A stretch of DNA of 64,000 bases from Paenibacillus naphthalenovorans (GCF_900099895.1 NZ_FNDY01000003.1:124001-188000), one strand, 5' to 3'. Counted from the first letter of the stretch, positions 1 to 8,593 are shown. Numbers and translations are program-made. Notes: generated from the letters alone by a model not told the origin.

Positions 1-87
1 TTGTGGCGTTTTGAAGCCTGCATGTTTGATCGATACATTACAATAACCGATTCGGATACAAAGTGAGCTTTCAGGAGGTCATTGATT

Positions 88-585
88 ATGCCAAATATCA
101 GAGAAATCGATTTGCCCGGCATCGGCCGCAAATTTCAACTTATTACCCGTGGAGGAGACAAACTGGTCATCATTATCCACGACGACGGAAGAAGAGAACT
201 TTATCATTTTGAACATGAAGATCCGGATGACAGCATTTCTATGGTAACTCTCGACGACGACGAAGCACGCATCATAGGCAGCATCATCGGCGGAATGAAT
301 TATAAGCCCAAAGCGCTGGAGACCATTGAAGTGGAACTGGATGATTTGACCATTGAATGGTACAAGGTCGAGCCGAACTACAAATGTGTCGGCCTGTCCA
401 TCGGGCAGTTGGAAATCAGGCAAAAGACGGGCACCAGCATTATTGCGGTGGTTGAGAAAGATCACAGCAAGAAAATCAATCCGGGTCCGGATTACGTGTT
501 TAAAGCCGATTCCATGCTGATTGTTGCCGGAGAACGGAAACATTTAAAACTCCTCAAACAGATTTTGGTTAGCGGGAGTGAATAA
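88..585 (+). CDS. khtT: KhtT-like regulatory subunit of a K+/H+ antiporter
   Basis: A 165-aa soluble protein whose C-terminal half (about residues 80-160) reads as a TrkA-C/RCK_C domain, the ligand-sensing module that gates cation antiporters; the start ([16 protein letters not shown]) and total length match KhtT of Bacillus. In that family KhtT binds the cytoplasmic face of KhtU and, with cyclic di-AMP and pH, controls potassium efflux. I chose ATG 88, nine bases after AGGAGG, over TTG 82, which lies only three bases after it. The antiporter subunit gene follows after two bases, so the two are co-transcribed and probably translationally coupled. The family call is firm; regulation by c-di-AMP is inferred from homologues. 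Confidence 0.88.
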   Translation: MPNIREIDLPGIGRKFQLITRGGDKLVIIIHDDGRRELYHFEHEDPDDSISMVTLDDDEARIIGSIIGGMNYKPKALETIEVELDDLTIEWYKVEPNYKCVGLSIGQLEIRQKTGTSIIAVVEKDHSKKINPGPDYVFKADSMLIVAGERKHLKLLKQILVSGSE

Positions 586-587
586 GC

Positions 588-1823
588 ATGGATCATACCG
601 TTCTGGAGGTAGGTCTTGCTATTTCACTCATTGCTATCGCGGGCTTGTTATCCGCTAAACTGCGCTTTTCCGTTATCCCGTTTTACATTTTGGTCGGTAT
701 GGCGGTAGGTCCTCACGCCCCCAAAATCGGATTTTTCGATTTCCGCTTCATTGAGAGCGCGCCATTGATCGAATTCATGGGCCGTCTCGGAGTTCTTTTC
801 CTCCTCTTTTATCTGGGACTGGAATTCTCTGTCGGCCGTTTGATTAAATCAGGTAAATCCATCGCCGTCGGCGGCACGATATACATCGCGATTAACTTTA
901 CTTTGGGCCTTCTGCTCGGCTGGATGCTGGCCCTTCCTGTAAAGGAAATATTAGTCGTTGCAGGGATAACCACGATTTCTTCAAGTGCCATTGTCGCTAA
1001 GGTTTTGGTAGATTTAAAAAGAACAGCTAACCCCGAAACCGAGATGATTCTTGGCATTATCATGTTCGAAGACGTATTTCTGGCTGTCTATATCTCGATC
1101 CTCTCCGGACTTGTCCTAAGCGGCGCTTCCTCGCTTGGCGGCGTATTGCTTTCCGCTTTAATGGCTTTGGGATTCATGCTCTTCTTTATCATCCTTGGCC
1201 GAAAGGCCGTACCATTCTTAAACCGTGCATTAAATATTCGATCCAATGAACTCTTCGCGCTTGTGATTTTTGGCACTTTGTTTTTGATTGCAGGCATTGG
1301 TGAAACAATTCACGTTGCCGAGGCCATCGGCGCGCTGCTGACCGGGCTGGTTCTGGCGGAGACAGAGCATATGAAGCGGATCGAGCACCTCATCCTTCCT
1401 TTTCGGGACTTCTTCGGAGCCGTGTTCTTCTTCAGTTTCGGCTTGTCGATTGATCCGCTTACTTTAGGCGGAGCCGTGTGGTACTCTCTGGCGGCCGTCG
1501 TCGTTACATTGATCGGAAACTTCATTGCAGGCATGCTCGCGGGGAAATACGCCGGCTTGTCATCCAAAGCGTCGGCGAACATCGGGCTTACGATTGTGTC
1601 ACGTGGCGAGTTTTCCATCATTATGGCGAACATCGGCAAAGCGGGCGGATTGCTTGCGATTCTGCAGCCGTTTGCTGCGCTCTATGTATTGATTCTGGCG
1701 ATCCTGGGACCGCTGCTGACTAAAGAATCCAAGCGGGTCTACACCATGCTGAACCGCATTATTCCGCTTGAGAATACAAAAAAAGAGCAGAAGACTCCTG
1801 CTCGGCAGATCGATGAATCTTGA
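588..1823 (+). CDS. khtU: KhtU-like cation:proton antiporter (CPA2 family)
   Basis: A 411-aa, very hydrophobic protein with about twelve transmembrane segments and the CPA2 look: an N-terminal helix bundle, a glycine-rich stretch near residues 70-80 (FLLFYLGLEFS) and a conserved charged pair region near the C-terminal third (VSRGEFSI). It would exchange K+ (or NH4+) for protons across the cytoplasmic membrane. It starts two bases after khtT, its expected regulatory subunit, which supports the KhtTU assignment over a general Na+/H+ exchanger. There is no C-terminal TrkA-N domain, consistent with regulation by a separate KhtT. The ion specificity is inferred from the pairing. Confidence 0.88.
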   Translation: MDHTVLEVGLAISLIAIAGLLSAKLRFSVIPFYILVGMAVGPHAPKIGFFDFRFIESAPLIEFMGRLGVLFLLFYLGLEFSVGRLIKSGKSIAVGGTIYIAINFTLGLLLGWMLALPVKEILVVAGITTISSSAIVAKVLVDLKRTANPETEMILGIIMFEDVFLAVYISILSGLVLSGASSLGGVLLSALMALGFMLFFIILGRKAVPFLNRALNIRSNELFALVIFGTLFLIAGIGETIHVAEAIGALLTGLVLAETEHMKRIEHLILPFRDFFGAVFFFSFGLSIDPLTLGGAVWYSLAAVVVTLIGNFIAGMLAGKYAGLSSKASANIGLTIVSRGEFSIIMANIGKAGGLLAILQPFAALYVLILAILGPLLTKESKRVYTMLNRIIPLENTKKEQKTPARQIDES

Positions 1824-2689
1824 AAATAAAAATGCAGATGAAAGATAAAGGCAGGCATCCGTACCTGCACATGCTGCTCCGGTATGGCTTGTTCGCAGCC
1901 GGTATCGTTCTCGTATCCGTAGGATTGGAGCTGTTTCTGAGACCCAATTGGATCGTGCCTGGCGGTGTTCAAGGCCTCTCGATCATGCTGGCGTATATCA
2001 CCGAAATGCATATGGGGTTGTTTCTTTTTCTGCTTCACCTTCCGTTTGTTCTTCTCACGGGAGTGAGGCGAAAGGACATTTCCGCCTGGATGGCTTGGAT
2101 CGGCCTGCTGCTGCTTACTTTCGTTACGATGCTGCTGCACCCCGTACCGCCGGTGACCGAGCATCCGCTCGCTGCATCGGTTGCCGGAGGACTGATGCTC
2201 GGGATCGGTACCGGAATGATGGTCAAATATGGTGCGCACACGGACGGAGTAAGGGAAACGGCAGTATGGTTAAAGAAAAAAACGAGGCTTTCCACCGCTG
2301 AGCTCGTGACTCTGATTCATATCGGCATTCTGGCTTTGGCCGGGTTCCTCTTTGGTTGGGAACAAGCTTTGTACTCCATTATTTCTTATTTCCTGGCTTA
2401 CTGCTCGCTGCAGTTCATGCTAAGGAACCATTTTGATCTGATGATGGTGTGGATCAGGACCAATCATGCATCCGCCGTGAAAGAAAAGGTGTCCGAGGCA
2501 TACGGCGATCAAGCGGTATGGGTATCTTCACCGGCTTATTCCAACACATCCCCGAATGAACTGTTTCTCATCATACCGCGTGAACTTATGACCCGGATCC
2601 AGCCGGTTCTGTCGAGCGCGGACCCTGAGGTCTCCGTGATTTTCACTCCGATCAAACCATCGGAAGCGGCGGAATATACGCGGCGATAG
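1820..2689 (+). CDS. YitT-family membrane protein (with DUF2179 domain)
   Basis: A 285-290-aa protein with about five N-terminal membrane spans, including the family signature around LRPNWIVPGGVQGLS, followed by a soluble C-terminal domain of about 80 residues (from roughly residue 205) that fits DUF2179. YitT/YebE/YvjA-type proteins are widespread in Firmicutes and their molecular role is unknown. The annotated start TTG 1820 overlaps the khtU stop (TTGA); ATG 1832 and ATG 1838 are alternatives and none has a convincing Shine-Dalgarno, so translation may depend on coupling with khtU. A strong terminator follows directly, so khtT-khtU-yitT probably form one transcript. Confidence 0.75.
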   Translation: MKIKMQMKDKGRHPYLHMLLRYGLFAAGIVLVSVGLELFLRPNWIVPGGVQGLSIMLAYITEMHMGLFLFLLHLPFVLLTGVRRKDISAWMAWIGLLLLTFVTMLLHPVPPVTEHPLAASVAGGLMLGIGTGMMVKYGAHTDGVRETAVWLKKKTRLSTAELVTLIHIGILALAGFLFGWEQALYSIISYFLAYCSLQFMLRNHFDLMMVWIRTNHASAVKEKVSEAYGDQAVWVSSPAYSNTSPNELFLIIPRELMTRIQPVLSSADPEVSVIFTPIKPSEAAEYTRR

Positions 2690-2690
2690 C

Positions 2691-2736
2691 GACAAAGAGG
2701 CACCCTCATGGGATGCCTCTTTGTCATTTATTTCTT
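2691..2736 (+). terminator. Rho-independent terminator after the khtTU-yitT unit
   Basis: A 12-bp perfect stem (GACAAAGAGGCA / TGCCTCTTTGTC) with an 11-base loop ends at 2725 and is followed by a T-rich stretch (ATTTATTTCTTTTTG). It begins one base after the stop codon at 2689. Confidence 0.85.
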
Positions 2737-2792
2737 TTTGAAAACGTTCATATTTTTATCAAAAAGCAGCCATGACTTTCAGGCCGTATGAA

Positions 2793-2821
2793 TTGACAAC
2801 CCTTTGAAAAGAATATACGAT
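2793..2821 (+). promoter_or_regulatory. Candidate SigA promoter (distal) for the DGQHR gene pair
   Basis: A perfect -35 box TTGACA (2793-2798), a 17-base spacer and TACGAT (2816-2821) as -10. If used, the transcript would carry a leader of about 230 bases before the first gene at 3060. The -10 matches consensus at only four of six positions, so this is a prediction. Confidence 0.5.
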
Positions 2822-2871
2822 TAATTTTATATGCCTAACTATAACTTTGCAGTACCGGGCTGAGACCGTTG

Positions 2872-2893
2872 AAAGGCGCGGATCGCGCTTTTT
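2872..2893 (+). promoter_or_regulatory. Terminator-like hairpin in the leader of the DGQHR operon
   Basis: AAAGGCGCG and CGCGCTTTT form a nine-base-pair stem with a three-base GAT loop; the T-run overlaps the 3' arm. It lies between the distal (2793) and proximal (2981) candidate promoters. It could be an attenuator of the long leader or simply a terminator of upstream read-through. The rest of the 370-base gap from 2690 to 3059 holds the terminator, these promoters and an A+T-rich tract; I see no gene in it. Confidence 0.4.
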
Positions 2894-2980
2894 CCAAGGG
2901 TTTTCTGTTGTCAAATGGTTTTTTTTGTGAAAAACCTGCGTAATCTGCCGGAAACCTGAATGTTTTGGGCATTTTCGGTG

Positions 2981-2986
2981 TATAAT
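2981..2986 (+). promoter_or_regulatory. Candidate proximal -10 box for the DGQHR operon
   Basis: A perfect TATAAT 74 bases before the chosen start at 3060, but no good -35 box at 16-18 bases, so it would need an activator or other contacts. This -10 also creates an artefactual in-frame ATG at 2985 that lengthens the downstream reading frame. Confidence 0.35.
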
Positions 2987-3059
2987 GGAATTATATCAAC
3001 CTATTATAGTAAAATATACTTATATGCCTGACTGCAAGGTATCCAAGGAGGAAATGGAT

Positions 3060-4235
3060 ATGGATAACATCACATCTCTGTCGGAATTGCTGGCAGAGCA
3101 GAAGGCGTCGTCGTATATAGAAATTCCAGGGGTCGTCTCCAGAACATTCGGCCAAACGACGCTTTCTACAACATTGCCCATGAGCAAGCTTTTCGCCATC
3201 TATGAAGTGGATTTGGAGGTTCAGCGCTCCATCGTCCCGCAAAACTTGTCCAAAATGATGGACTATATCATGCTCTATCTGGATCACGGACAAGGGATTT
3301 ATTTTCCGGGGATTATTTTGTCTGCCCGCGGTGCCGGTGAATATGATCCGGATTCACGCTTGTACAGACTTCAAGCCATCGAGAAACTGTACGTGGTCGA
3401 CGGGCAGCATCGCTTGGCGGCATTCCGGCGTTTGATGGAAACGCTGCAAAGCGCTATGGCGCGGGCCAAAGACCGCAGAGAGTACGATCGTATGGAGGAG
3501 ATTTCGGCGAAGCTGAGCAAGCTGTACACGTTCCCGATGTCCACGATGATTTATCTTGATATCAATGCGCGTCAAGAGCGCCAGCTGTTCTCGGATATCA
3601 ATAAGCTCCCGCGCAAGATCGGCGGGAATTTGGCGGTTTTGAGAGAGCAGCGCAGATTTTATCATGTCCTTGCTTCCCGTTTGGCACTGGAGACAGAGGT
3701 GATGAAACAAATTCCGGTCGATATGTTTACCGAGCGTGGCAAAGGGCCGGAGTACCTGTTCTCTTATCACCTGCTGATCGAGATAATGATTGGTTTGTTT
3801 GAAGGGCGTTTGAAGTCAGCCGCCCGGAACAACGGGTATTACTTCGAGGATCAACAGGTGGAGGAGCACATGAAGCTGGCCGTCCATTACTTTGAGAGCC
3901 TGCTGAAGTATTTGCCTGCGCCGGAAAAAGGCGAATTGTGCTGGTCGGAGAACCTGCAAATCGCTCTGTCCATGTTCTTCCATGATGAAGTGACCAAAAC
4001 CGGCACGTTTAACAAATATGCGCTTGACTATGCGCTTAAAATTTTGCCTCACATCGATTGGGATGCCATTTACACTGGGGATGAGAAAGACCGTTTGCCC
4101 AGACGCTCCCGCATTATGAAAGCATACCAGTATATTAAAGATTTTTATCAGGAGCACCATATGTTCCTGATTCGTGAAGACTCGCTTGCTGAACAAGTTT
4201 TCCAAACGGATAACACTAAGGAGGACGTTGGCTAA
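3060..4235 (+). CDS. DGQHR-domain protein, DndB-like (first of a tandem pair)
   Basis: A 391-aa cytoplasmic protein carrying the diagnostic DGQHR pentapeptide at residues 114-118 (context VVDGQHRLAAF) and the downstream FSDINKLPRKI element (near residue 178) typical of the DGQHR family, which has a ParB/sulfiredoxin-like fold and includes DndB, the regulator of DNA phosphorothioation operons. The start at ATG 3060 sits eight bases after AAGGAGG; ATG 3054 is only two bases away and ATG 2985 lies inside a promoter-like -10. Its stop overlaps the next gene's ATG by one base. No dndA, dndC, dndD, dndE or ssp gene is visible around it, so a role in DNA sulfur modification is unproven. Confidence 0.8.
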   Translation: MDNITSLSELLAEQKASSYIEIPGVVSRTFGQTTLSTTLPMSKLFAIYEVDLEVQRSIVPQNLSKMMDYIMLYLDHGQGIYFPGIILSARGAGEYDPDSRLYRLQAIEKLYVVDGQHRLAAFRRLMETLQSAMARAKDRREYDRMEEISAKLSKLYTFPMSTMIYLDINARQERQLFSDINKLPRKIGGNLAVLREQRRFYHVLASRLALETEVMKQIPVDMFTERGKGPEYLFSYHLLIEIMIGLFEGRLKSAARNNGYYFEDQQVEEHMKLAVHYFESLLKYLPAPEKGELCWSENLQIALSMFFHDEVTKTGTFNKYALDYALKILPHIDWDAIYTGDEKDRLPRRSRIMKAYQYIKDFYQEHHMFLIREDSLAEQVFQTDNTKEDVG

Positions 4236-5407
4236 TGGACGGCTTAAACCTACAAATGACGATCCATCCGTTTTGTGATCGTTTCGGACTTGCAACGGTA
4301 GCCATTCAAGTACAGGATTTGTTGAACTATACAACGATCGACCCGATGGTGCAGAGGAAGCTGAGCGCCGGTCAGCGCCGCAAAATTGCGAACTATTTGC
4401 AAGAACGCGATCTTGACCGCGTGTTTTTTGGCCCGGTTACGCTCAGCCTGCGGGATGTCAGCAGCTTGGCTAAGGCGGATAACGGTTTGTTCCTGCGCCC
4501 GGGTTCCAAGCTGAGCATACTTGACGGACAGCACCGTATTCTTGCGCTGGGGTATGTAGGCGAGCAAATGCTCAAAGAAGCCCGCAGCCTGGAAAAGAAG
4601 GTTGCCGCTTTGAAGATCAAGCATCGCAAGACGCCGGACAATGCGGAAATTGCCGCCGAGCTGGAACAGCTTGAAGGGCAGGTAGAGCAGTTGGAGCGCC
4701 GCCGTCTGGAGCTTATGGAAAGCGAGCTGGCGGTTCAGATTTATATCGGCCTTAGCGAAGAAGAAGAAAAGCAGCTGTTTGGAGACATTAACTCCAAGGT
4801 GCAGCTGGTAAGCAAGGAGCTCGGCCATTCGTTCGACTCCATCGACCCGCTCAACGTTGTTATTCAGCAGGTAGTGGATCATAACGTGTTCTTGAAGGGC
4901 GCGGGCGTGGAACGCAGGGCCAACCTGACCGCATACAACAAAAATTTCACTTCGTTCAGCTGGTTGTATTCTACGGCCACCATGTTGTTTACCGGGAAGA
5001 TGCAGCCGTCTTATGAGCTGGCGCGTAAGATCAAGCAGGATCCTTCCACGTATATCGAGATTTTGCACCAGTTCTTTACCACGCTCATTCCGTTGATGCC
5101 GGAACAGCCTGGTCTGCCTCAGTACAGTTCGTCTTCGCGTGCCATGCAGGAGAGTATCGCGCTTTATGCGAACCGTTATTTGTTTGCGGACGGCAAATAT
5201 GTGAAAAACTGGACGACCTGTTTGAACATTTTTGAAGGCTTCGACTGGACCCATGAAAACGAGCAGCTGATCGAACGTTTCGGGCTGCTTGACAATGGGA
5301 AGCTGAACCTCATTCATGAGAAATCGCTGCGCAAACACGCCAAACTGGTTGAATTGTTCCAGGAGATGCATGGCGACCCGGTCAATGAAGATGAAGCATC
5401 AGCATAA
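4235..5407 (+). CDS. DGQHR-domain protein, DndB-like (second of a tandem pair)
   Basis: A 390-aa protein, nearly the same length as its upstream neighbour, with DGQHR at residues 97-101 (ILDGQHRILALGY) and a matching FGDINSKVQLVSKEL element near residue 185. Between them lies a charged, leucine-heptad segment of about 55 residues (roughly 108-165) that should form a coiled coil, absent or shorter in the first protein. The start codon overlaps the upstream stop as TAATG and has its own AGGAGG, so the two are translationally coupled. The pair look like diverged paralogues that could act as a heteromer. The family is clear; the function is not. Confidence 0.8.
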   Translation: MDGLNLQMTIHPFCDRFGLATVAIQVQDLLNYTTIDPMVQRKLSAGQRRKIANYLQERDLDRVFFGPVTLSLRDVSSLAKADNGLFLRPGSKLSILDGQHRILALGYVGEQMLKEARSLEKKVAALKIKHRKTPDNAEIAAELEQLEGQVEQLERRRLELMESELAVQIYIGLSEEEEKQLFGDINSKVQLVSKELGHSFDSIDPLNVVIQQVVDHNVFLKGAGVERRANLTAYNKNFTSFSWLYSTATMLFTGKMQPSYELARKIKQDPSTYIEILHQFFTTLIPLMPEQPGLPQYSSSSRAMQESIALYANRYLFADGKYVKNWTTCLNIFEGFDWTHENEQLIERFGLLDNGKLNLIHEKSLRKHAKLVELFQEMHGDPVNEDEASA

Positions 5408-5418
5408 TCGAAAATGAG

Positions 5419-5462
5419 AAAAGCTCCACGGCGACCCATAGGTTTCTGTGGAGCTTTTTTGG
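5419..5462 (+). terminator. Terminator after the DGQHR pair (probably bidirectional)
   Basis: AAAAGCTCCAC pairs with GTGGAGCTTTT (11 bp) around an 18-base loop, followed by TTTTTT. The 5' side is A-rich, so it can also serve the ROK gene arriving from the minus strand. Confidence 0.85.
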
Positions 5463-5481
5463 TTTTCGGAGCGATGTAAAC

Positions 5482-6693
5482 TTAAACGCCGGTCAGTTTG
5501 TTGATGACCATAATTGCCGCACCGGTGGCAAGCGCATCTTCCCCCAAGGAGCCCTGGCTGAACACGACCTGGTACTTCGGATAGTAGTAGGTTCTTTGGA
5601 TGGCGACGCGAGTGGCGGTATGGAAAAAACCGGGATGGCTGCCGATCAAAGCACCGCCGAGAATGACTTTCTCGGGATGCAGAATATTGAGCAAATTGGA
5701 TAATCCGATGCCAAAATAAGTGGCGGCCTGAGTGAACAATTCGACGGTTAGAGGATCATTCTCGCGCAAAGCCTGTCCCAGATGAGCAAACGTGATTTTC
5801 TCCGGATCCGGCTCCAAACGGAGCAATAGGCTGTCACGCCCTTGCTTAAGCCGGCGCTGAGCCTGCCGCTCCAGCGCATGAATGGAGGCGTACGATTCCC
5901 AGGCGCCGAAATTGCCTTCATCCCACAGCCGGGTCCCGTCGGTTTGAATAATCATCTGCCCGACGGCTCCTTCCATGTCCACTGCCCCGTAAACGACCTG
6001 CCCGTTCGTCATCATGGCCGAGCGCAGGCCGACGCCGACATGAATATACAGCAGATGCCGATAATCCCGCCCGCGGTCGGACCAGGACTCTCCGATCAGG
6101 GCGGTATTGGCCCCGTTGTCGAGGAGAACGGGAAACCCGAGCCTCTGCCCCAGAACGTCGGTCACGTGCACCTGGTTCCAGCCCTCGGAAGGGAAATATA
6201 AGGGTTCCAGGATGGTGCCCGAGGCTCGATCGACCGGTCCTACCGCCCCGACACCCATGCCAAGCACTTTATTTGAGGAAATGCCGCGCCCGGACATCAT
6301 CTTCTGCGCCGTCAAGACAATCTCATCAAACAGTACATCCGGACTAAGGCTCTCGGTCATCACCCAGGTTTTCGACTCCAGCTTGTTCATTTGCAGGTCG
6401 AAGAGCATCAGCTTGGAGTACATTCTGGATATATCCAGTCCGAACACATAGGCATAGTTGGGATTAATGGTGTATAGAATCGGCCTTCTGCCGCCTGTCG
6501 ATTCTCCAAAGCCCGCCTCCAGGATCAGCCCTTGCGCCGTTAGCTCTTCAAGGGTTCGGGTCAGGGTGCTGCCGGTCAGGCCGCTCTTATCGAGGAGGTC
6601 GATTTTGGATACGGTTCCCACTTTTCGTATTTGTTCAAAAATATCTTTTGCTTTCCGGCCGGAAATTCTTCGTTCCAGGCTATCATGTTCCAT
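5482..6693 (-). CDS. ROK-family transcriptional regulator (NagC/XylR type)
   Basis: A 403-aa protein: an N-terminal winged helix-turn-helix (about residues 15-75, with GLTGSTLTRTLEEL as the probable recognition region) followed by a ROK sugar-kinase-like domain (FGLDIS near residue 90, LLDNGANTALIGE near 200, PEKVILGGALIG near 340). Such proteins repress sugar-utilisation genes and are released by a sugar ligand. The usual CxCGxxGCxE zinc-binding motif is replaced by a cysteine-free stretch (LWDEGNFGAWESYAS), which is unusual for a ROK protein. The ATG at 6693 follows GGAGG. No transporter or sugar-enzyme gene lies next to it, so its regulon cannot be read from context. Confidence 0.85.
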   Translation of the reverse strand: MEHDSLERRISGRKAKDIFEQIRKVGTVSKIDLLDKSGLTGSTLTRTLEELTAQGLILEAGFGESTGGRRPILYTINPNYAYVFGLDISRMYSKLMLFDLQMNKLESKTWVMTESLSPDVLFDEIVLTAQKMMSGRGISSNKVLGMGVGAVGPVDRASGTILEPLYFPSEGWNQVHVTDVLGQRLGFPVLLDNGANTALIGESWSDRGRDYRHLLYIHVGVGLRSAMMTNGQVVYGAVDMEGAVGQMIIQTDGTRLWDEGNFGAWESYASIHALERQAQRRLKQGRDSLLLRLEPDPEKITFAHLGQALRENDPLTVELFTQAATYFGIGLSNLLNILHPEKVILGGALIGSHPGFFHTATRVAIQRTYYYPKYQVVFSQGSLGEDALATGAAIMVINKLTGV

Positions 6694-6861
6694 GATCTTC
6701 CTCCGATGCCAGAATCATTGCTGATTAAAATATAATTATACTATACTCGTGACGGGTCGGAAACAATAACGTGATTTTTGAGGCCGTGTTCTGGTAAAAT
6801 AGGGTGTAGTTTGCGGTATTCAATCGGCTGTATGAGATATGCGGGAAGGGACGATGGAGAG

Positions 6862-7599
6862 ATGGCGGAGTGGTTTGAAAAGAGCTTTGGACAAGATTAT
6901 TTGTTGGTATATAAACATCGTGATTTACAAGGGGCTTATGAAGAGGTTCATCGGATGATGGACTGGCTGGAGCTGCCGGAAGGAGCGAGAGTGCTTGATT
7001 TATGCTGTGGAATGGGCCGCCATTCGATGGCGCTTCATGACTTTGGCTTTCAGGTCACGGGAGTCGACCTTTCTGAGGTGCTTTTGGCAGAGGCGAAGAA
7101 GCTGGACAGGAAGGGCGAAGTGCGATGGATTCGTGGAGATATGCGCAGCGTGCCTTTGACGGAGCAGTTTGATGCGGTTGTTAATTTGTTTACGTCCTTC
7201 GGTTATTTTACCGAGCCTTCTGACAATGAAAGGGTATTAAGGGAAATTCAAAGACTGCTTAAACCGGAAGGACGTTTCATTATCGACTATTTGAATCCGT
7301 CTTATGTGGCCGCTCACCTCGTCCCGCATTCGGTGCGTACGGAAGGCGGGATTACCATCGACGAACGGCGTCGGATCGAGGATGGGTTCGTCCGGAAAAC
7401 GATTGTGCTGCAGGATGAAAAGAACCGGGAAGAACGGGTTTATGATGAGCAGGTGAGGCTAATTGATCGGGAAACCTTTCTTCAGATGCTGAGCAGGGCG
7501 GGATTGGCTGTAGATGCCGTGTACGGCGGCTACGATGCTTCTCCATATGAGCCCGATGACTCCCAACGGATGATTTTTGTAGGCAGGAGGGAAGCGTAG
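6862..7599 (+). CDS. Class I SAM-dependent methyltransferase
   Basis: A 245-aa soluble protein with the Rossmann-type methyltransferase motifs: motif I VLDLCCGMGRH at residues 44-54, an acidic residue after the second strand (VTGVDLSE) and a motif-IV-like FDAVVNLFTSFGYF. The substrate is unknown; the overall pattern resembles small-molecule or quinone-type methyltransferases. I chose ATG 6862 (MAEWFEKSFGQDYL) over the upstream ATG 6778, which would add a 28-residue extension without a Shine-Dalgarno; a weak GGAAGGG lies 11 bases upstream of 6862. The next gene starts one base after the stop, so the two are co-expressed. Confidence 0.82.
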   Translation: MAEWFEKSFGQDYLLVYKHRDLQGAYEEVHRMMDWLELPEGARVLDLCCGMGRHSMALHDFGFQVTGVDLSEVLLAEAKKLDRKGEVRWIRGDMRSVPLTEQFDAVVNLFTSFGYFTEPSDNERVLREIQRLLKPEGRFIIDYLNPSYVAAHLVPHSVRTEGGITIDERRRIEDGFVRKTIVLQDEKNREERVYDEQVRLIDRETFLQMLSRAGLAVDAVYGGYDASPYEPDDSQRMIFVGRREA

Positions 7600-7600
7600 G

Positions 7601-8593
7601 ATGTCAAGTCGATTGTCGTTATCCACTACGGTTACGGAGCACGGCGATGTTCTGCAGGTGAAAGTTCCGCTTCCGTTTCCTTTGCGCTTTGTCAACAGCT
7701 ATCTGCTGCCCGGGCCCGGCGGCTGGACATTGATCGATCCGGGCCTCCGGACGGAAGCGGCCGAATTGCTGTGGGAGTCGGTGCTCGCCGAACGTGGGAT
7801 TCGTTTTGACCACATCGAGCGAATCGCGCTCACTCATCATCATCCCGACCATTATGGCCTGGCAGGATGGTTTCAGGAACGCTCGGGCGGCGCTCCCGTC
7901 TTGATGTCGCGGACGGCCTGGGAGCAAACCCGTCTCCTGTGGGGCGAGGGTCAGCCTATGACGGAAAAGCTGATGGCGCTGTTTCGAACCAACGGGCTGC
8001 CCGCGGAGCTGGAGAAGGCGGTGCGGGAGAATATGGACAGCTTCGTACAGGCCGTATCGCCGCAGCCGCAAGTCACCATTATTGATGAAGCGCAAAAAGT
8101 AAGGCTGGGCAAGGACGACTACGAGCCTATACATACGCCGGGGCATGCTTCCGGGCACCTGATCTTTTATCGTGCGGAGACGGCAACGATGTTTTGCGGC
8201 GACCATGTGCTGCCGCAAATTTCGCCTAATGTCAGCTATTTGCCCGGTATCGACGAGAACCCGCTTGCAAGCTATATGGCGAGCTTGGAGCTGATCAGCC
8301 GCTACGAGGTGCGCCTGGCGTTTCCGGGCCACCGGGAGCCGTTCGCTCATTTGCAGCAGCGGGCGAAGGAACTGATCGCTCATCACCGTCAGAGGCTTGA
8401 ATCGATGCGTGTTCTCCTGACGCAGCCGCGTACGGCTTATGACGTATGCCGCGCCGCCTTCGGAGAGAAGCTGAGCACGCACCAGCTCCGGTTCGCTCTG
8501 TCGGAGACGGTGGCGCACCTGATCTGGCTGCGCGAACAAGGGGCGGCGCGGTGTACAGAGCGGGACGGCATCATCCGCTATGAGCAGCAATAA
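7601..8593 (+). CDS. Metallo-beta-lactamase-fold hydrolase
   Basis: A 330-aa protein with the metal-binding signature THHHPDH at residues 78-84, plus later ligands in HTPGHASGH (about 180) and CGDHVLP (about 200), and a C-terminal helical extension with a winged-helix look as in glyoxalase-II/LACTB2-like proteins. It should bind two zinc ions and hydrolyse a thioester or phosphodiester; the substrate cannot be read. It begins at ATG 7601 directly after the methyltransferase stop, with AGGAGGG about 13-18 bases upstream inside that gene. No signal peptide, so cytoplasmic. Confidence 0.82.
   Translation: MSSRLSLSTTVTEHGDVLQVKVPLPFPLRFVNSYLLPGPGGWTLIDPGLRTEAAELLWESVLAERGIRFDHIERIALTHHHPDHYGLAGWFQERSGGAPVLMSRTAWEQTRLLWGEGQPMTEKLMALFRTNGLPAELEKAVRENMDSFVQAVSPQPQVTIIDEAQKVRLGKDDYEPIHTPGHASGHLIFYRAETATMFCGDHVLPQISPNVSYLPGIDENPLASYMASLELISRYEVRLAFPGHREPFAHLQQRAKELIAHHRQRLESMRVLLTQPRTAYDVCRAAFGEKLSTHQLRFALSETVAHLIWLREQGAARCTERDGIIRYEQQ

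Noticed and set aside
79-543. 154-aa open frame on the minus strand opposite khtT
   Set aside because: No ribosome site, and khtT on the plus strand has a clear family, start and operon context.
2858-2895. Possible TPP (thi-box) riboswitch because of a GGGCTGAGACCG stretch
   Set aside because: Only the CTGAGA word fits; the second conserved half (CCCTTGAACCTGAT...GGGAA type) is absent downstream and the following gene has no link to thiamine.
4250-5371. 373-aa open frame on the minus strand opposite the second DGQHR gene
   Set aside because: A shadow frame produced by codon bias: the composition (His/Arg/Gln/Leu-rich) is unlike a real protein and the plus-strand gene is certain.
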